Source: Shimia sp.
GTDB lineage: Bacteria; Pseudomonadota; Alphaproteobacteria; Rhodobacterales; Rhodobacteraceae
NCBI GenBank assembly: GCA_024224295.1
Contig: JAAENN010000255.1
Location: forward strand, 30,070-94,069
DNA: 64,000 nt
Reading direction: 5' to 3'
Shown here in pieces: positions 50,106 to 59,224 of this stretch (position 1 is the first letter of the stretch; each line of letters opens with the position of its first letter). The notes beneath the pieces are model-generated. The model worked only from the letters and a program-made list of their open reading frames with translations. It was not told the DNA's origin and made no database searches. The translations under genes and the position numbers were made by a program.

Positions 50106-51835
50106 GCCGCTTGTTGGGAGCTGTCCCCGGCGAGGCGAGCCCAGGCGTCATATTGTGCGAGGAAGACTTCGCCGCTGAGGTCATCCAGGAAATGGCTGCG
50201 CTTAAGGCGATCCATGACCGGGCCTTTGACTTCGGAGAAATGCAGGCGGATGTTGAGCTCTTTGAGGCGGGTGTTGATCGCCTCAAGGCTTTCCAGAGCG
50301 CTCATGTCGATCTCGTTTACAGCCGAGGCCATCAGCACCACATCGGTGATCGGCTGGTCACAGACGACACGGTCATAGACGTAGTCCTCCAAGAAGCGTG
50401 CGTTGGCGAAATACAGACTTTCATCAATGCGGAGGGTGACCAGTTGTGGCGCGGTTTTTACCTTGTGGCGCAGGATGTTACGGAAGTGTTGTGTGCCGGG
50501 CACAAGGCCGACCTCTGCCACGTGCGGGCGGCTGGTTTTATAAAGATGCAGCGCGATGGAGAGGATCACACCGGCGCTGACACCGACTTCGACACCAAGG
50601 CCCAGAGTGAGCGCGACGGTGGTGGCGACGGCGGCAAAGTCAACGCGGGAGTAGCCCCAGGCGTGGCGCAGGATTGAGAGGTCCACGAGGCTAAGCACGG
50701 CGACGATGATGGTGGCGGCGAGGGTGGCCTTGGGTAAGAAGAACAGCAGCGGGGTCAGGAAGAGCGCGGCACCGGCGATGCCGATGGCGGTGAAGGCGCC
50801 GGCGGCGGGGGTTTGCGCGCCCGCGTCAAAGTTTACCACAGAGCGGGCGAAGCCGCCGGTGACCGGGTAGCCGCCTGATATCGCTGAGGCAATGTTGGAG
50901 GTGCCAAGGCCGATGAGTTCCTGATCGGGGTCGATGCGCTGACGGCGTTTGGCGGCGAGGGTTTGCGCGACGGAGACGCTTTCGACAAAGCCGATGATGG
51001 AGATCAGGAGCGCGGCCAAGAAGAGTTGGGACCAGAGATCTGGGGAGAAACTGGGAGCTGAAAGCGGAGGGAGGCCTGTAGGGACTGTGCCCACAATTGC
51101 CACGCCTTTATTAGCAAGATCAAAGGCATAGGCGGACAATGTTGTGGCGGCGACGGCGGCGACGGGGCCAGCTTTGGTAAGCACGTCCGCGAGGCGAGGC
51201 CCGACGCCGAGTTTGAGCAGGAGCGGCTTGAGGCCCTGGCGGGTCCAGAACAGGAAGGCCAAAGCGGCGGCGCCGAGGGTTAATGTATAGAGGTTGGTTT
51301 CCGGCAAATGGGTCACCAAGGAGGTGAGCAATTCAGGCAAGGTATGGCCGTGGGCGGTGACGCCGAGAATGTGTTTCAACTGGCTTGTGGCGATCAGGAT
51401 TCCCGAAGCGGTGATGAAGCCTGCGATCACCGGGTGGGACAGGAAATTGGCAAGGAATCCAAGGCGTAAGAGGCCCATCAAAGTGAGCATGACGCCGGAC
51501 ATAAATGCCAGTGTTATGGCCGCGATCAGGTACTCTGTGGTGCCTTGCAACGTGAGGTTTCCGAGGGCGGCGGCGGTCATCAGGGAGACCACGGCGACGG
51601 GGCCGACGGCGAGCACGCGGGAGGTGCCGAAGATGGCGTAGGCGACCAGTGGCAAGATGGAGGCGTAGAGCCCAACTTCGGGAGGCAGACCGGCAAGCAG
51701 GGCGTAGGCCAGCGACTGCGGAATTAGCATGATTGTCACGATCACGGCGGCCATAAGATCGGCGCCAAGTATCTGACGATCATATGTTTTTGCCCATTCC
51801 AGGATGGGGAAGAAACGCTTGAGCTGCTGTGGCAT
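50102..51835 (-). CDS. SulP family anion transporter with STAS domain
   Basis: 577 residues. The SulP signature (IMLIPQSLAYALLAGLPPEVGLYASILPLVAYAIFGTSR) starts near residue 35. About ten further helices follow, then a C-terminal STAS domain (about 440-560; LVTLRIDESLYFANARFLEDYV, VVLMASAVNEIDMSALESLEAI). It probably moves sulfate or another small anion. An ATTC-N8-GAAT palindrome 36 bases upstream suggests a sulfide-responsive repressor of SqrR/BigR type. The ATG at 51835 fits family length. Confidence 0.9.
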   Translation of the reverse strand: MPQQLKRFFPILEWAKTYDRQILGADLMAAVIVTIMLIPQSLAYALLAGLPPEVGLYASILPLVAYAIFGTSRVLAVGPVAVVSLMTAAALGNLTLQGTTEYLIAAITLAFMSGVMLTLMGLLRLGFLANFLSHPVIAGFITASGILIATSQLKHILGVTAHGHTLPELLTSLVTHLPETNLYTLTLGAAALAFLFWTRQGLKPLLLKLGVGPRLADVLTKAGPVAAVAATTLSAYAFDLANKGVAIVGTVPTGLPPLSAPSFSPDLWSQLFLAALLISIIGFVESVSVAQTLAAKRRQRIDPDQELIGLGTSNIASAISGGYPVTGGFARSVVNFDAGAQTPAAGAFTAIGIAGAALFLTPLLFFLPKATLAATIIVAVLSLVDLSILRHAWGYSRVDFAAVATTVALTLGLGVEVGVSAGVILSIALHLYKTSRPHVAEVGLVPGTQHFRNILRHKVKTAPQLVTLRIDESLYFANARFLEDYVYDRVVCDQPITDVVLMASAVNEIDMSALESLEAINTRLKELNIRLHFSEVKGPVMDRLKRSHFLDDLSGEVFLAQYDAWARLAGDSSQQAA

Positions 51836-51869
51836 AGGGGCCTCATGAGAGTCGCGGGTACGCCCTATA

Positions 51870-51887
51870 TATTCCAAAATTGGAATA
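51870..51887. promoter_or_regulatory. SqrR/BigR-like operator upstream of the SulP gene
   Basis: TATTCCAAAATTGGAATA is an inverted repeat with eight-base arms. It fits ATTC-N8-GAAT (51871-51886), the motif reported for the sulfane-sulfur-sensing repressor SqrR of Rhodobacter capsulatus. It lies 35-52 bases before the SulP start, where a promoter would be. Confidence 0.55.
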
Positions 51888-51967
51888 AGAAAACCCTTAC
51901 AGGAAAACTTGTCGGAAAATATCGGCGCTGCTCAAAGGTTAACGCAGTCACATCGGTAAAATGGGAC

Positions 51968-52011
51968 GTTGGTATTGCGTCGGTATCCCGTCGGTATTGC
52001 GACAGTGCAAA
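51968..52011. repeat. Tandem 11-base repeats upstream of the SulP gene
   Basis: GTTGGTATTGC (51968-51978), GTCGGTATCCC (51979-51989) and GTCGGTATTGC (51990-52000) follow each other, then GACAGTGCAAA (52001-52011). The unit is that of the block before soeB (19151-19183), including the GAC(T/A)GT ending. It is about 130-175 bases upstream of SulP. The rest of the 250-base gap shows only the operator above. Confidence 0.75.
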
Positions 52012-52086
52012 AATTGACGTTCACGTCAGGTTAACAGGCCTGTCGCGGATGCGGCCCGGAGTGATGTGCCCCGAGCCGCAGAGGTT

Positions 52087-53439
52087 TTAGGCAGCCGCGA
52101 AGCCGGTGTCCAAAGCGGAGAGTATGGTGTTCACCTCGCCCTCGGAAATGGTCAGCGGTGGCGACATCAGGATGTTGTGTGCGCCCAGACGGACCATGGA
52201 GCCGGCCTGATAGATGGCCTCGTGGATCTTCTTCATGGTGGCCATGTCCATCGGGGTTTTGGCGGCGGCGTCTGACACCAGCTCGATGCCGGTCATCAAG
52301 CCATGGCCGCCACGTACGTCCCCGATGATGTCGTATTTCTCAGCCAGCTTTTTGACGCCCTCAAACAGTTGTGTGCCACGGGCGGCGGCGTTGCTCTTCA
52401 GGTCCAGACGGGTGGTCTCTGCCAAGGTGGCAATCACGGCGGCGGAGCCAACCGGATGGGCGGAGTAGGTGTAGCCGTGGAAGATGCCAGCCTCGCCGGT
52501 CTTATCGTTTTCAAACACGTCGGCAACCTTGTCACCCACCATGCAGGCGCCAACCGGGAAGTAGCCGGAGGTGATGCCTTTGGCGGTGGTCATCATGTCA
52601 GGCTGCACGCCCCAGTGACGCGCGCCGGACCAGTCGCCAGTGCGGCCAAAGCCGGTGATGACTTCGTCAGAAATCAGCAGGATGCCGTGGCGGTCACAAA
52701 TCTCGCGCATCAGCTTCATGAAGGAGGCGTCTGGCACAATTACACCACCCGCGCCCTGGATCGGCTCCATGATGAAAGCCGCGATGGTTTTTGGGTCCTG
52801 GAACGCGATCTCGTCCTCAAACGCGGCGGCGATGTTTTGCGCCAGCTGGGCCGGGTCACTTTCGTTGAATGGATTGCGGTACGGGTAGGGTGACGGCAGG
52901 TGGAAACAACCGGGCAGGAGCGGTTCGTAGTTGATACGGAACCGGTTGTTGCCATTCACCGACGCGCCGCCAAAGTGGGTGCCGTGGTAGCCTTTCTTGA
53001 GGCTGATGAATTTGGTGCGGGTCGGCTCGCCACGCAGACGGTGGTATTGGCGGGACAGGCGCAGGGCAGTTTCCACGGAGTCTGAGCCGCCAGAGGTGAA
53101 GAACACACGCGACATGCCATCCTCGGCAAAGAACTCCCGCACCGCATAGGAGGCCTCGATGGCCGGTGGGTTCGAGGTCCCGGCAAAAGCGGAGTAATAC
53201 GGCAGATCGTAGAGCTGTTTGGCGATGGCCTCTTTCACCACGTCGTTAGAATAGCCGAGGTTCACGCACCACAACCCGCCCACGGCGTCCACGGTGGAGT
53301 GGCCGTCGATGTCGGTGATGTTCACACCTTCGGCGCCTTTGATGATCTTGGGCGGGGTGCTGTGGCTGTCCGCTGGTGCGCCCATTGGATGCCAGAGGTG
53401 GCGGGCGTTGTTTTCCGTCAGGAAGTTGTCGTCTTTCAT
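52087..53439 (-). CDS. Class III aminotransferase, polyamine/omega-amine type
   Basis: 450 residues, PLP-dependent. Motifs: DGHSTVDAVGGLWCVNLGYSN, FFTSGGSDSVETALRLSRQYH, Asp in LLISDEVITGFGRTGDW and PLP Lys in MMTTAKGITSGYFPVGA. It resembles SpuC-type putrescine/omega-amine:pyruvate aminotransferases; the true amine is not known. The ATG follows GGGAG; 14 upstream codons were dropped. A palindrome identical to that of the 37.9 kb aldehyde dehydrogenase lies 45 bases upstream, suggesting one regulon. Confidence 0.88.
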   Translation of the reverse strand: MKDDNFLTENNARHLWHPMGAPADSHSTPPKIIKGAEGVNITDIDGHSTVDAVGGLWCVNLGYSNDVVKEAIAKQLYDLPYYSAFAGTSNPPAIEASYAVREFFAEDGMSRVFFTSGGSDSVETALRLSRQYHRLRGEPTRTKFISLKKGYHGTHFGGASVNGNNRFRINYEPLLPGCFHLPSPYPYRNPFNESDPAQLAQNIAAAFEDEIAFQDPKTIAAFIMEPIQGAGGVIVPDASFMKLMREICDRHGILLISDEVITGFGRTGDWSGARHWGVQPDMMTTAKGITSGYFPVGACMVGDKVADVFENDKTGEAGIFHGYTYSAHPVGSAAVIATLAETTRLDLKSNAAARGTQLFEGVKKLAEKYDIIGDVRGGHGLMTGIELVSDAAAKTPMDMATMKKIHEAIYQAGSMVRLGAHNILMSPPLTISEGEVNTILSALDTGFAAA

Positions 53440-53483
53440 GGCTGTGCTCCCTTGGACGCAGGGGTGATTCCTGCGTGTCAAAA

Positions 53484-53499
53484 AATTTGATCAAATTAT
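53484..53499. promoter_or_regulatory. Palindromic operator upstream of aminotransferase
   Basis: AATTTGATCAAATTAT is identical over 16 bases, and in the same orientation relative to its gene, to the site at 39381-39396. It lies 45 bases before the aminotransferase start. Confidence 0.65.
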
Positions 53500-53615
53500 G
53501 CTGTGGCTGTGGTGCCCTGTCCAGAGAAAGAGCGACAAGGAGGTCGTAAAAAGCGACTGCTGATCCTTGTAAACTTGGTGGTAGAATCAAACGAGAACAT
53601 GCTACATTTCGTCTT

Positions 53616-55508
53616 ATGCCTGTGGATAACCCCAACATAAGCCAAGACTTGCCGGTCATTCGGCAGCTTGATGATGCCGCAATTAACCGGATTGCCGCTG
53701 GTGAAGTGGTCGAACGTCCAGCTTCTGCGGTGAAAGAGCTGGTGGAAAACGCCATTGATGCGGGCAGTCGGCGGATCGAGATTGCTTATGCCGATGGCGG
53801 TAAAACGATCATTCGCATCACGGATGATGGCTGTGGCATCACCGAGGAACAATTGCCTCTGGCGCTGTCTCGTCATGCGACGTCCAAGATTGACGGCACG
53901 GACTTGCTCGACATCCACACCTTTGGCTTTCGGGGCGAGGCTTTGCCAAGTTTGGGCGCTGTCGGACGTTTGAGTATTACCAGCCGTGTGGGCAAAGCGC
54001 CTGCGGCGCAGATCAGTGTTGAGGGTGGCGCGATGAGCGCAGTGAAACCGGCGGCGCTGTCCGGTGGCACCATCGTGGAACTGCGCGATCTGTTTTATGC
54101 CACGCCCGCGCGGTTGAAGTTTATGCGCAGTGATCGGGCAGAGGCGCAGGCGATCACCGATGTGGTCAAGCGGCTGGCGATGGCGGAGCCGTTTGTGGGC
54201 TTTACCCTGCGGGATGTGACCGGCGGTGGCGAAGGCCGTGTGACCTTCCGCGTGGAGGCTGAAAACGGTGATCTGTTTGATGCGCTGCATGGCCGGTTGG
54301 CGCGGATTTTGGGCAAAGAGTTTGCCGAAAACGCGCTGAAGATTGATGCGGAGCGGGAGGGGCTGCGACTGATTGGGTATGCGGCGCTGCCGACCTATTC
54401 ACGTGGGTCATCTGTTGCGCAGTACCTTTTTGTGAACGGGCGGCCGGTAAAGGACAAATTGCTCGTGGGTGCGTTGCGCGGGGCGTATTTTGACTATCTG
54501 AGCCGGGATCGCCATCCGGCGGCGGCGCTGTTTATTGATTGTGATCCGCATCTGGTGGATGTGAACGTGCATCCGGCCAAGTCCGAGGTTCGCTTCCGCG
54601 ATCCGGGACTGGCACGGGGGCTGATTGTTTCCAGCCTGCGCCATGCGTTGGCGGAGGCTGGGCACCGGGCATCAACCACGGTGGCGGGGGCCACTTTGGA
54701 CTCTTTTCGGCCAGAACCGATGGGTGCCTTGGGCGCCACGCCATATGTCCCACAAGGACAGGCGCGGGTGTATCAGATGGATCGGCCAAGCTTGGGCGCT
54801 CGCACAGCGGCCTATCATGCGCAGGCGCCACTGCCGCAAGAGCCGGGCTTTGCGGATTTGACCGAGGCTTATTCCGCACGGGTGGAATCGGTTGAGACGG
54901 AAGTGTCTCAAGAGGTGCCCGCCGAGGGATTGCCGCTGGGTGCGGCGCGGGCGCAGGTGCATGAGAATTACATCGTGGCGCAGACCGAGACCGGCATGGT
55001 GATTGTCGATCAACACGCAGCGCATGAGCGGTTGGTTTATGAAAAACTGAAACGCCAGATGGCCGAAAATGGCGTGGCGGCACAGGCCTTGTTGATCCCG
55101 GAGATTGTTGAATTGTCTGAGGGGGACTGTGCGCGGATTATGACCGTGGCGGAGGCGCTGTCGAAGCTGGGGCTGACAATTGAGGCCTTTGGCGGCGGCG
55201 CGGTGGCCGTGCGTGAAACACCGGCGCTGCTTGGCGAGGTGAATGCGAAGGCGATGGTGCTGGATATTCTCGATGAGCTGGATGATCAGGGCGAAAGCAT
55301 GCTGGTACAGGCCAAGCTGGAGGCGATCCTCAGTCGGGTGGCCTGTCATGGCTCGATCCGATCGGGGCGGCGTATGCGCGGCGAAGAGATGAACGCGCTG
55401 CTGCGCGAGATGGAGGCGACGCCACATTCGGGGCAATGCAACCACGGGCGGCCAACTTATGTAGAACTCAAGCTGGCCGACATCGAGCGGCTGTTCGGAC
55501 GGACGTGA
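53616..55508 (+). CDS. mutL: DNA mismatch repair protein MutL
   Basis: 630 residues. The GHKL ATPase domain has [23 protein letters not shown] and [13 protein letters not shown]. The C-terminal domain has [13 protein letters not shown] near residue 465, matching the DQHA(X)2E(X)4E endonuclease motif, so this MutL should nick DNA itself, as expected where MutH is missing. The start is the ATG of [10 protein letters not shown]. It overlaps rmuC by one base. Confidence 0.96.
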   Translation: MPVDNPNISQDLPVIRQLDDAAINRIAAGEVVERPASAVKELVENAIDAGSRRIEIAYADGGKTIIRITDDGCGITEEQLPLALSRHATSKIDGTDLLDIHTFGFRGEALPSLGAVGRLSITSRVGKAPAAQISVEGGAMSAVKPAALSGGTIVELRDLFYATPARLKFMRSDRAEAQAITDVVKRLAMAEPFVGFTLRDVTGGGEGRVTFRVEAENGDLFDALHGRLARILGKEFAENALKIDAEREGLRLIGYAALPTYSRGSSVAQYLFVNGRPVKDKLLVGALRGAYFDYLSRDRHPAAALFIDCDPHLVDVNVHPAKSEVRFRDPGLARGLIVSSLRHALAEAGHRASTTVAGATLDSFRPEPMGALGATPYVPQGQARVYQMDRPSLGARTAAYHAQAPLPQEPGFADLTEAYSARVESVETEVSQEVPAEGLPLGAARAQVHENYIVAQTETGMVIVDQHAAHERLVYEKLKRQMAENGVAAQALLIPEIVELSEGDCARIMTVAEALSKLGLTIEAFGGGAVAVRETPALLGEVNAKAMVLDILDELDDQGESMLVQAKLEAILSRVACHGSIRSGRRMRGEEMNALLREMEATPHSGQCNHGRPTYVELKLADIERLFGRT

Positions 55509-56827
55509 TGGAAGGTATGGACGAGGCACTCGCCAATATGGAGACCATGGCGCTTTATGCGGCGGCGGGGATTGGTTTTGCGGTTTTGGTGTTGTTCTTG
55601 TTGCTGCGCGGGGCCGGACAGAAACGGGCGGAGCGGACCGAGGCGGTGATTGCCCAGCACATGGGGCAGATGGCGCAGCGGGTGGATCAACTGACCACCG
55701 GGCAGGCGCACCTGGATGGCAACCTGCAGGCGCAGGCGCAATCTCAGGGGCAGATTGCCACCTTGATGGAGCAGCGGCTGGGCGAGGTGCAGGTCAATAT
55801 GCACGAGAACCTCGCCAAAGTGCAGCGCAGCACCGGTGAGAACCTCGCCAGCATGCAACAAAAGATGGCGGACACCTTGGCGGCACAACAGCTGCAGATG
55901 CAGGAAAGCCTGGCCAATATGCAGTTGCGCACCGGCGGCGCACTCAACGACATGCAGGAGAAGCTGAATCTGTCGATGACCGGCAATGCCAAGCAGACCG
56001 CGACCTCGCTGACCCAGTTGCAAGAGCGACTGGCCACCATCGACAAGGCGCAGGAAAACATCACGCGGCTGAGCGGCGACGTGCTGAGCCTGCAGGATAT
56101 TCTGAGCAACAAACAAACCCGCGGGGCGTTTGGGGAAATCCAACTCAATGATATTGTTGGCAAAGCGCTGCCCAGTGACAGTTATGCATTGCAACACACG
56201 TTGTCTAACGGCAAACGGGCGGACTGTCTGATCCACCTACCGAACCCGCCGGGTCCCATTGTGATCGATAGTAAGTTCCCGCTGGAGGCTTATGAGTTAC
56301 TGCGCAATGCGGAAACACAGGCGCAGCTGAATGAGGCGGCGCGGATGCTGCGGACTTCGGTCAAAAAGCACATCAAAGACATCTCTGAGAAATACATCAT
56401 CGAGGGCGAAACCGCCGATGGGGCTTTGATGTTCCTGCCAAGTGAGGCGGTTTATGCGGAGCTGCACGCCAATTTCCCGGAACTGGTGCGCGAAGGCTTT
56501 GCCGCGCGGGTGTGGATTGTGTCCCCCACCACATGCATGGCGACGCTCAACACCATGCGGGCGATTTTGAAAGATGCGCGGATGCAGGAGCAGGCGGGCG
56601 CAATCCGCAAAGAGCTGGGCTTGCTTTACTCCGACGTAGAGCGGCTGGGCACGCGGGTGGAAAACCTCGATCGTCACTTTGGTCAGGCCGCCAAAGATAT
56701 CAGCGAGATCAAAATCAGCGCCGACAAAGCTGGGCGCCGCGCGCGACGGCTGGACAACTTTGATTTTGAAGAGCTGGCGCAAACCGCAGATGACAAAGTG
56801 GTGCCGCTGACCAAACCGGACAGCTGA
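55508..56827 (+). CDS. rmuC: DNA recombination protein RmuC
   Basis: 439 residues. An N-terminal membrane helix (MALYAAAGIGFAVLVLFLLL) is followed by a Gln/Met-rich coiled coil (about 45-200) and the RmuC nuclease-like domain (about 215-400; NKQTRGAFGEIQLNDIV, IVIDSKFPLEAYE, GALMFLPSEAVYAEL). It limits DNA inversions; the mechanism is poorly known. The ATG overlaps the mutL stop (TGATG), so the two repair genes are cotranslated. An ATG three codons later is possible. Confidence 0.93.
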   Translation: MEGMDEALANMETMALYAAAGIGFAVLVLFLLLRGAGQKRAERTEAVIAQHMGQMAQRVDQLTTGQAHLDGNLQAQAQSQGQIATLMEQRLGEVQVNMHENLAKVQRSTGENLASMQQKMADTLAAQQLQMQESLANMQLRTGGALNDMQEKLNLSMTGNAKQTATSLTQLQERLATIDKAQENITRLSGDVLSLQDILSNKQTRGAFGEIQLNDIVGKALPSDSYALQHTLSNGKRADCLIHLPNPPGPIVIDSKFPLEAYELLRNAETQAQLNEAARMLRTSVKKHIKDISEKYIIEGETADGALMFLPSEAVYAELHANFPELVREGFAARVWIVSPTTCMATLNTMRAILKDARMQEQAGAIRKELGLLYSDVERLGTRVENLDRHFGQAAKDISEIKISADKAGRRARRLDNFDFEELAQTADDKVVPLTKPDS

Positions 56828-56850
56828 TTCCATTCACAGTCTGCCAATAT

Positions 56851-56875
56851 CCCGGGGTCCGGGGCAGCGCCCCGG
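56851..56875. repeat. GC-rich intergenic palindrome
   Basis: CCGGGGC (56859-56865) pairs with GCCCCGG (56869-56875) over a three-base loop, preceded by CCCGGGGT. It lies between rmuC and the DUF3775 gene, 24 bases after the rmuC stop. No T tract follows, so it resembles a dispersed repeat more than a terminator. Confidence 0.55.
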
Positions 56876-56959
56876 CGACCAGAAACAGTTTGCGCCATGT
56901 CAAAGACGTGGGGCATGCTGGTTGCAACACTGGGCGAAACCATATTGGAGACGCGAAAA

Positions 56960-57286
56960 ATGCTTGAGATTTCTGCATGGAAGGTGGCGCAGGTTGTGCT
57001 GATGTCCCGGGAGTTAAACCGGGCCGAAGGAGAGTTGCGCGCGTTTATTGACCGGTTGAATGAGGACGAACAGGCCAGCCTTGTTGCGGTGATGTGGGTT
57101 GGGCGTGACAGCTTTATGGCCGATGATCTGTCTGAGGCGATCATGACTGCCAAAACCGAGAACACCGTGCCGACGGCTGACTACCTGTTGGGCTCGCCAC
57201 ATCTGTCTGACCATTTGGAAAACGGTATGGAGGCACTGGGCATTTCCCTGTCCGATGAAGAGGACGATCTGGTCCGTAAGGGCTGA
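56960..57286 (+). CDS. DUF3775 domain protein
   Basis: 108 residues, small and acidic with no membrane segment. The pattern EISAWKVAQVVLMSRELNRAEGELRAFIDRLNEDEQASLVAVMWVGRD fits the DUF3775 family common in alphaproteobacteria, whose function is unknown. A frame 21 codons longer is open, but the ATG at 56960 has GGAG upstream and gives the family start. Confidence 0.8.
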   Translation: MLEISAWKVAQVVLMSRELNRAEGELRAFIDRLNEDEQASLVAVMWVGRDSFMADDLSEAIMTAKTENTVPTADYLLGSPHLSDHLENGMEALGISLSDEEDDLVRKG

Positions 57287-57348
57287 GGGATCTGACACTC
57301 CTTGCCTGCTGCGTGGCGAGAATTGTGATAATCTGCCAACCATTTTGG

Positions 57349-57378
57349 GATCCGCGCCAAGCTCTGGCGCGGGTCTTT
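57349..57378 (+). terminator. Terminator-like hairpin after the DUF3775 gene
   Basis: GATCCGCGCC (57349-57358) pairs with GGCGCGGGTC (57366-57375) over a seven-base loop, followed by TTT. It lies 63 bases after the stop. Confidence 0.6.
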
Positions 57379-57408
57379 ACGTATGGGAGAGATCTTCTTA
57401 TCTGCGCC

Positions 57409-57512
57409 ACAAGAGGGAGGGCCGACGCGCCTGAGCGCCGCCCAAGATACTGACTTCGCGCCTGTTTTGCTAAACATCCGCACCCTGCATTTCGCGGGCG
57501 GTGCCCTCTTGT
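57409..57512 (+). ncRNA. Structured small RNA candidate, possibly 6S-like
   Basis: ACAAGAGGG (57409-57417) closes perfectly on CCCTCTTGT (57504-57512). Inside, CCG/CGG and CGCG (57426-57429)/CGCG (57493-57496) extend the stem around a large open region containing CCTGAG. A TTTACG (57376-57381) and TTATCT (57398-57403) pair, 16 bases apart, would start transcription at the stem. A long closed rod with an open centre and CCTGAG recalls 6S RNA, but about 105 bases is short for it. No gene frame explains this 290-base gap. Confidence 0.35.
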
Positions 57513-57579
57513 CTTGTGTCTGAGCCTGTCAACCCATGGGGCGGCGTTGGGAGGTCTGTCGTGCAAAAGGAGGTCGCCC

Positions 57580-58623
57580 ATGTCCAGTTTCTGGGGTCGT
57601 TTTGACGACAATCACCGCAAAGACAAAGAGATCGAACCCACAGATGATCCGGCCAAAGAAATCACCTTTGTGCCCAAAGGAGAAGATGGTGATCTGGTGC
57701 TGGAGAATGACGGTAAGAAAGTGGATCTAGACACTGCCGTGGAGATCGACGGCGAGGAATATGACTTCCGTTTTGAGATGACCGGCATGGTGCCGGAGGA
57801 CGACAACATTCCCGAGCAGTTCTGGGGGCAGGAAATCGCCGTGATCACCATCATGGATTATCCTGAACCGGGTGACACCACCCGTATGTTCTTTTTCCCG
57901 GAATTGAATCCGGATGAAGAGGACATGAACGAATTTGATGACGACGACTTTGACATGAAAAAGCCGGACCGCACACCAGAAGACATTCCGGTGTGTTTCC
58001 TGCCCGGTACCATGATTGCCACACCGGATGGTCTGCGCGCGGTGGAAAGCCTGCGGTCGGGGGATTTTGTCAGCGTTGTGAAAGGCAAGCGTGCGAAGGT
58101 GTTTTGGGTCGCAAAAAGCCACTTTACCTATGCAGAATTGTTGCAGAATGCGGCGCTGCGTCCGGTATGTATCGATGCCGACAGCCTCGCCCCCGGCGTG
58201 CCTGAGCGGGATTTGTGGGTGTCCCAACAGCATCGGATTGCGCTGCGTGGCTGGCAGGTCGAAATGTTGACCGCGTCTGATGCGGCCTTTGCCCATGCCA
58301 AACATTTGGCCCCCCAGCCGGGCATTCCGGGGCGGGAATGGTGCGACGGTGTGGGCTATGTGCATCTGATGTTTGATCGCCATCACGTTGTGAAGGCCAA
58401 TGGCGCCGAAGCGGAAAGCCTGTTTTTGGGGGATCAGGCCCAGGACAGTCTGGGTGCGGAGGCGCGCGCGGATTTGGATCAGCTGTTGGAGGCCAAGCCG
58501 TGGTTGAAACCGCGTTTCGCGCAGACAGCTTTGCCCACCATGAAAGCGCATGAAGCACAGACCTGGCGCAAGATGGTGGACGGGCGTCCGGTTTTTCGCG
58601 ATCTGGTGCGGGTGGCGGCCTGA
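57580..58623 (+). CDS. Hint-domain protein with acidic N-terminal region
   Basis: 347 residues. The Hint (hedgehog/intein) domain begins with Cys139 in VCFLPGTMIATPDGLRAVESLRSGDFV and continues through DLWVSQQHRIALRG and YVHLMFDRHHVVKANGAEAESLFLG. In front lies an unusual acidic region (about 1-138) with an EDMNEFDDDDFDM run just before the Hint domain. Hint domains can cleave or splice themselves; here no intein C-terminal His-Asn was found. AAGGAGGT precedes the ATG. No signal peptide is seen. Confidence 0.85.
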   Translation: MSSFWGRFDDNHRKDKEIEPTDDPAKEITFVPKGEDGDLVLENDGKKVDLDTAVEIDGEEYDFRFEMTGMVPEDDNIPEQFWGQEIAVITIMDYPEPGDTTRMFFFPELNPDEEDMNEFDDDDFDMKKPDRTPEDIPVCFLPGTMIATPDGLRAVESLRSGDFVSVVKGKRAKVFWVAKSHFTYAELLQNAALRPVCIDADSLAPGVPERDLWVSQQHRIALRGWQVEMLTASDAAFAHAKHLAPQPGIPGREWCDGVGYVHLMFDRHHVVKANGAEAESLFLGDQAQDSLGAEARADLDQLLEAKPWLKPRFAQTALPTMKAHEAQTWRKMVDGRPVFRDLVRVAA

Positions 58624-58625
58624 CC

Positions 58626-59204
58626 TTAGGCCGTTGGCATTAGCCACGCGTTGAGATAGGTTTCCAACCGCTCACGCGGAGCGACGGAATTGTGTAGGCT
58701 GCAAAACATTAGGGAAATTGCCTGAACCATAAAGGCCTGCACCCCTTCGGCCTGTAGCTCGGCGGAGATGTCTTTGCGGAAGGGCTTTTCCCAAAGCCAT
58801 TTGGTCACCACCTCGGCGTGGCGGCCAAAGGTCATGGCGACGGGGCCGATATCCGCGTTGGCGGCGGCGCCAGAGTGGCGCAGAATCACATCAAAGACAT
58901 AGCGCTCGCAGGTCATGAACGTGATGAGCGGCATCATGGCTTCGGCCATCTCGGCGATGGATGTGGGCGCATCTAACGCTTCGATGCCATCCAGATGGCG
59001 GTCGATTTTCGCGCCAATGAGTTGGTCCATCAGCGCGTCTTTGTCTTTGAAATGAGAGAAAAACGTGCCTTTGGCGACGCCAGCTCGCAGCACCACCTCT
59101 TCCACCCGCATGGCTTCATAGCCGCCTTCGGAAATCATGGCTTGGGCCGCGTCCAGAAGTTTGGCGCGGGTTTTCAGGGTGCGTTGTTGAACTGCTTTGG
59201 CCAT
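58626..59204 (-). CDS. TetR family repressor
   Basis: About 192 residues. The N-terminal helix-turn-helix (LLDAAQAMISEGGYEAMRVEEVVLRAGVAKGTFFSHFKDKDALMDQL) is typical; the rest is a helical ligand domain. A gtg five codons earlier (59219) is an alternative start. It is divergent from a NAD(P)H oxidoreductase gene, with three copies of one palindrome between them, so it probably represses both itself and that gene. The inducer is unknown, perhaps a quinone or electrophile. Confidence 0.88.
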   Translation of the reverse strand: MAKAVQQRTLKTRAKLLDAAQAMISEGGYEAMRVEEVVLRAGVAKGTFFSHFKDKDALMDQLIGAKIDRHLDGIEALDAPTSIAEMAEAMMPLITFMTCERYVFDVILRHSGAAANADIGPVAMTFGRHAEVVTKWLWEKPFRKDISAELQAEGVQAFMVQAISLMFCSLHNSVAPRERLETYLNAWLMPTA

Positions 59205-59224
59205 GGCCTGTTTTTGCACGAATT

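Noticed and set aside
57409..57512. Signal recognition particle (4.5S) RNA
   Set aside because: The size fits, but the conserved GGAAG...GCAG tip of SRP RNA is missing.
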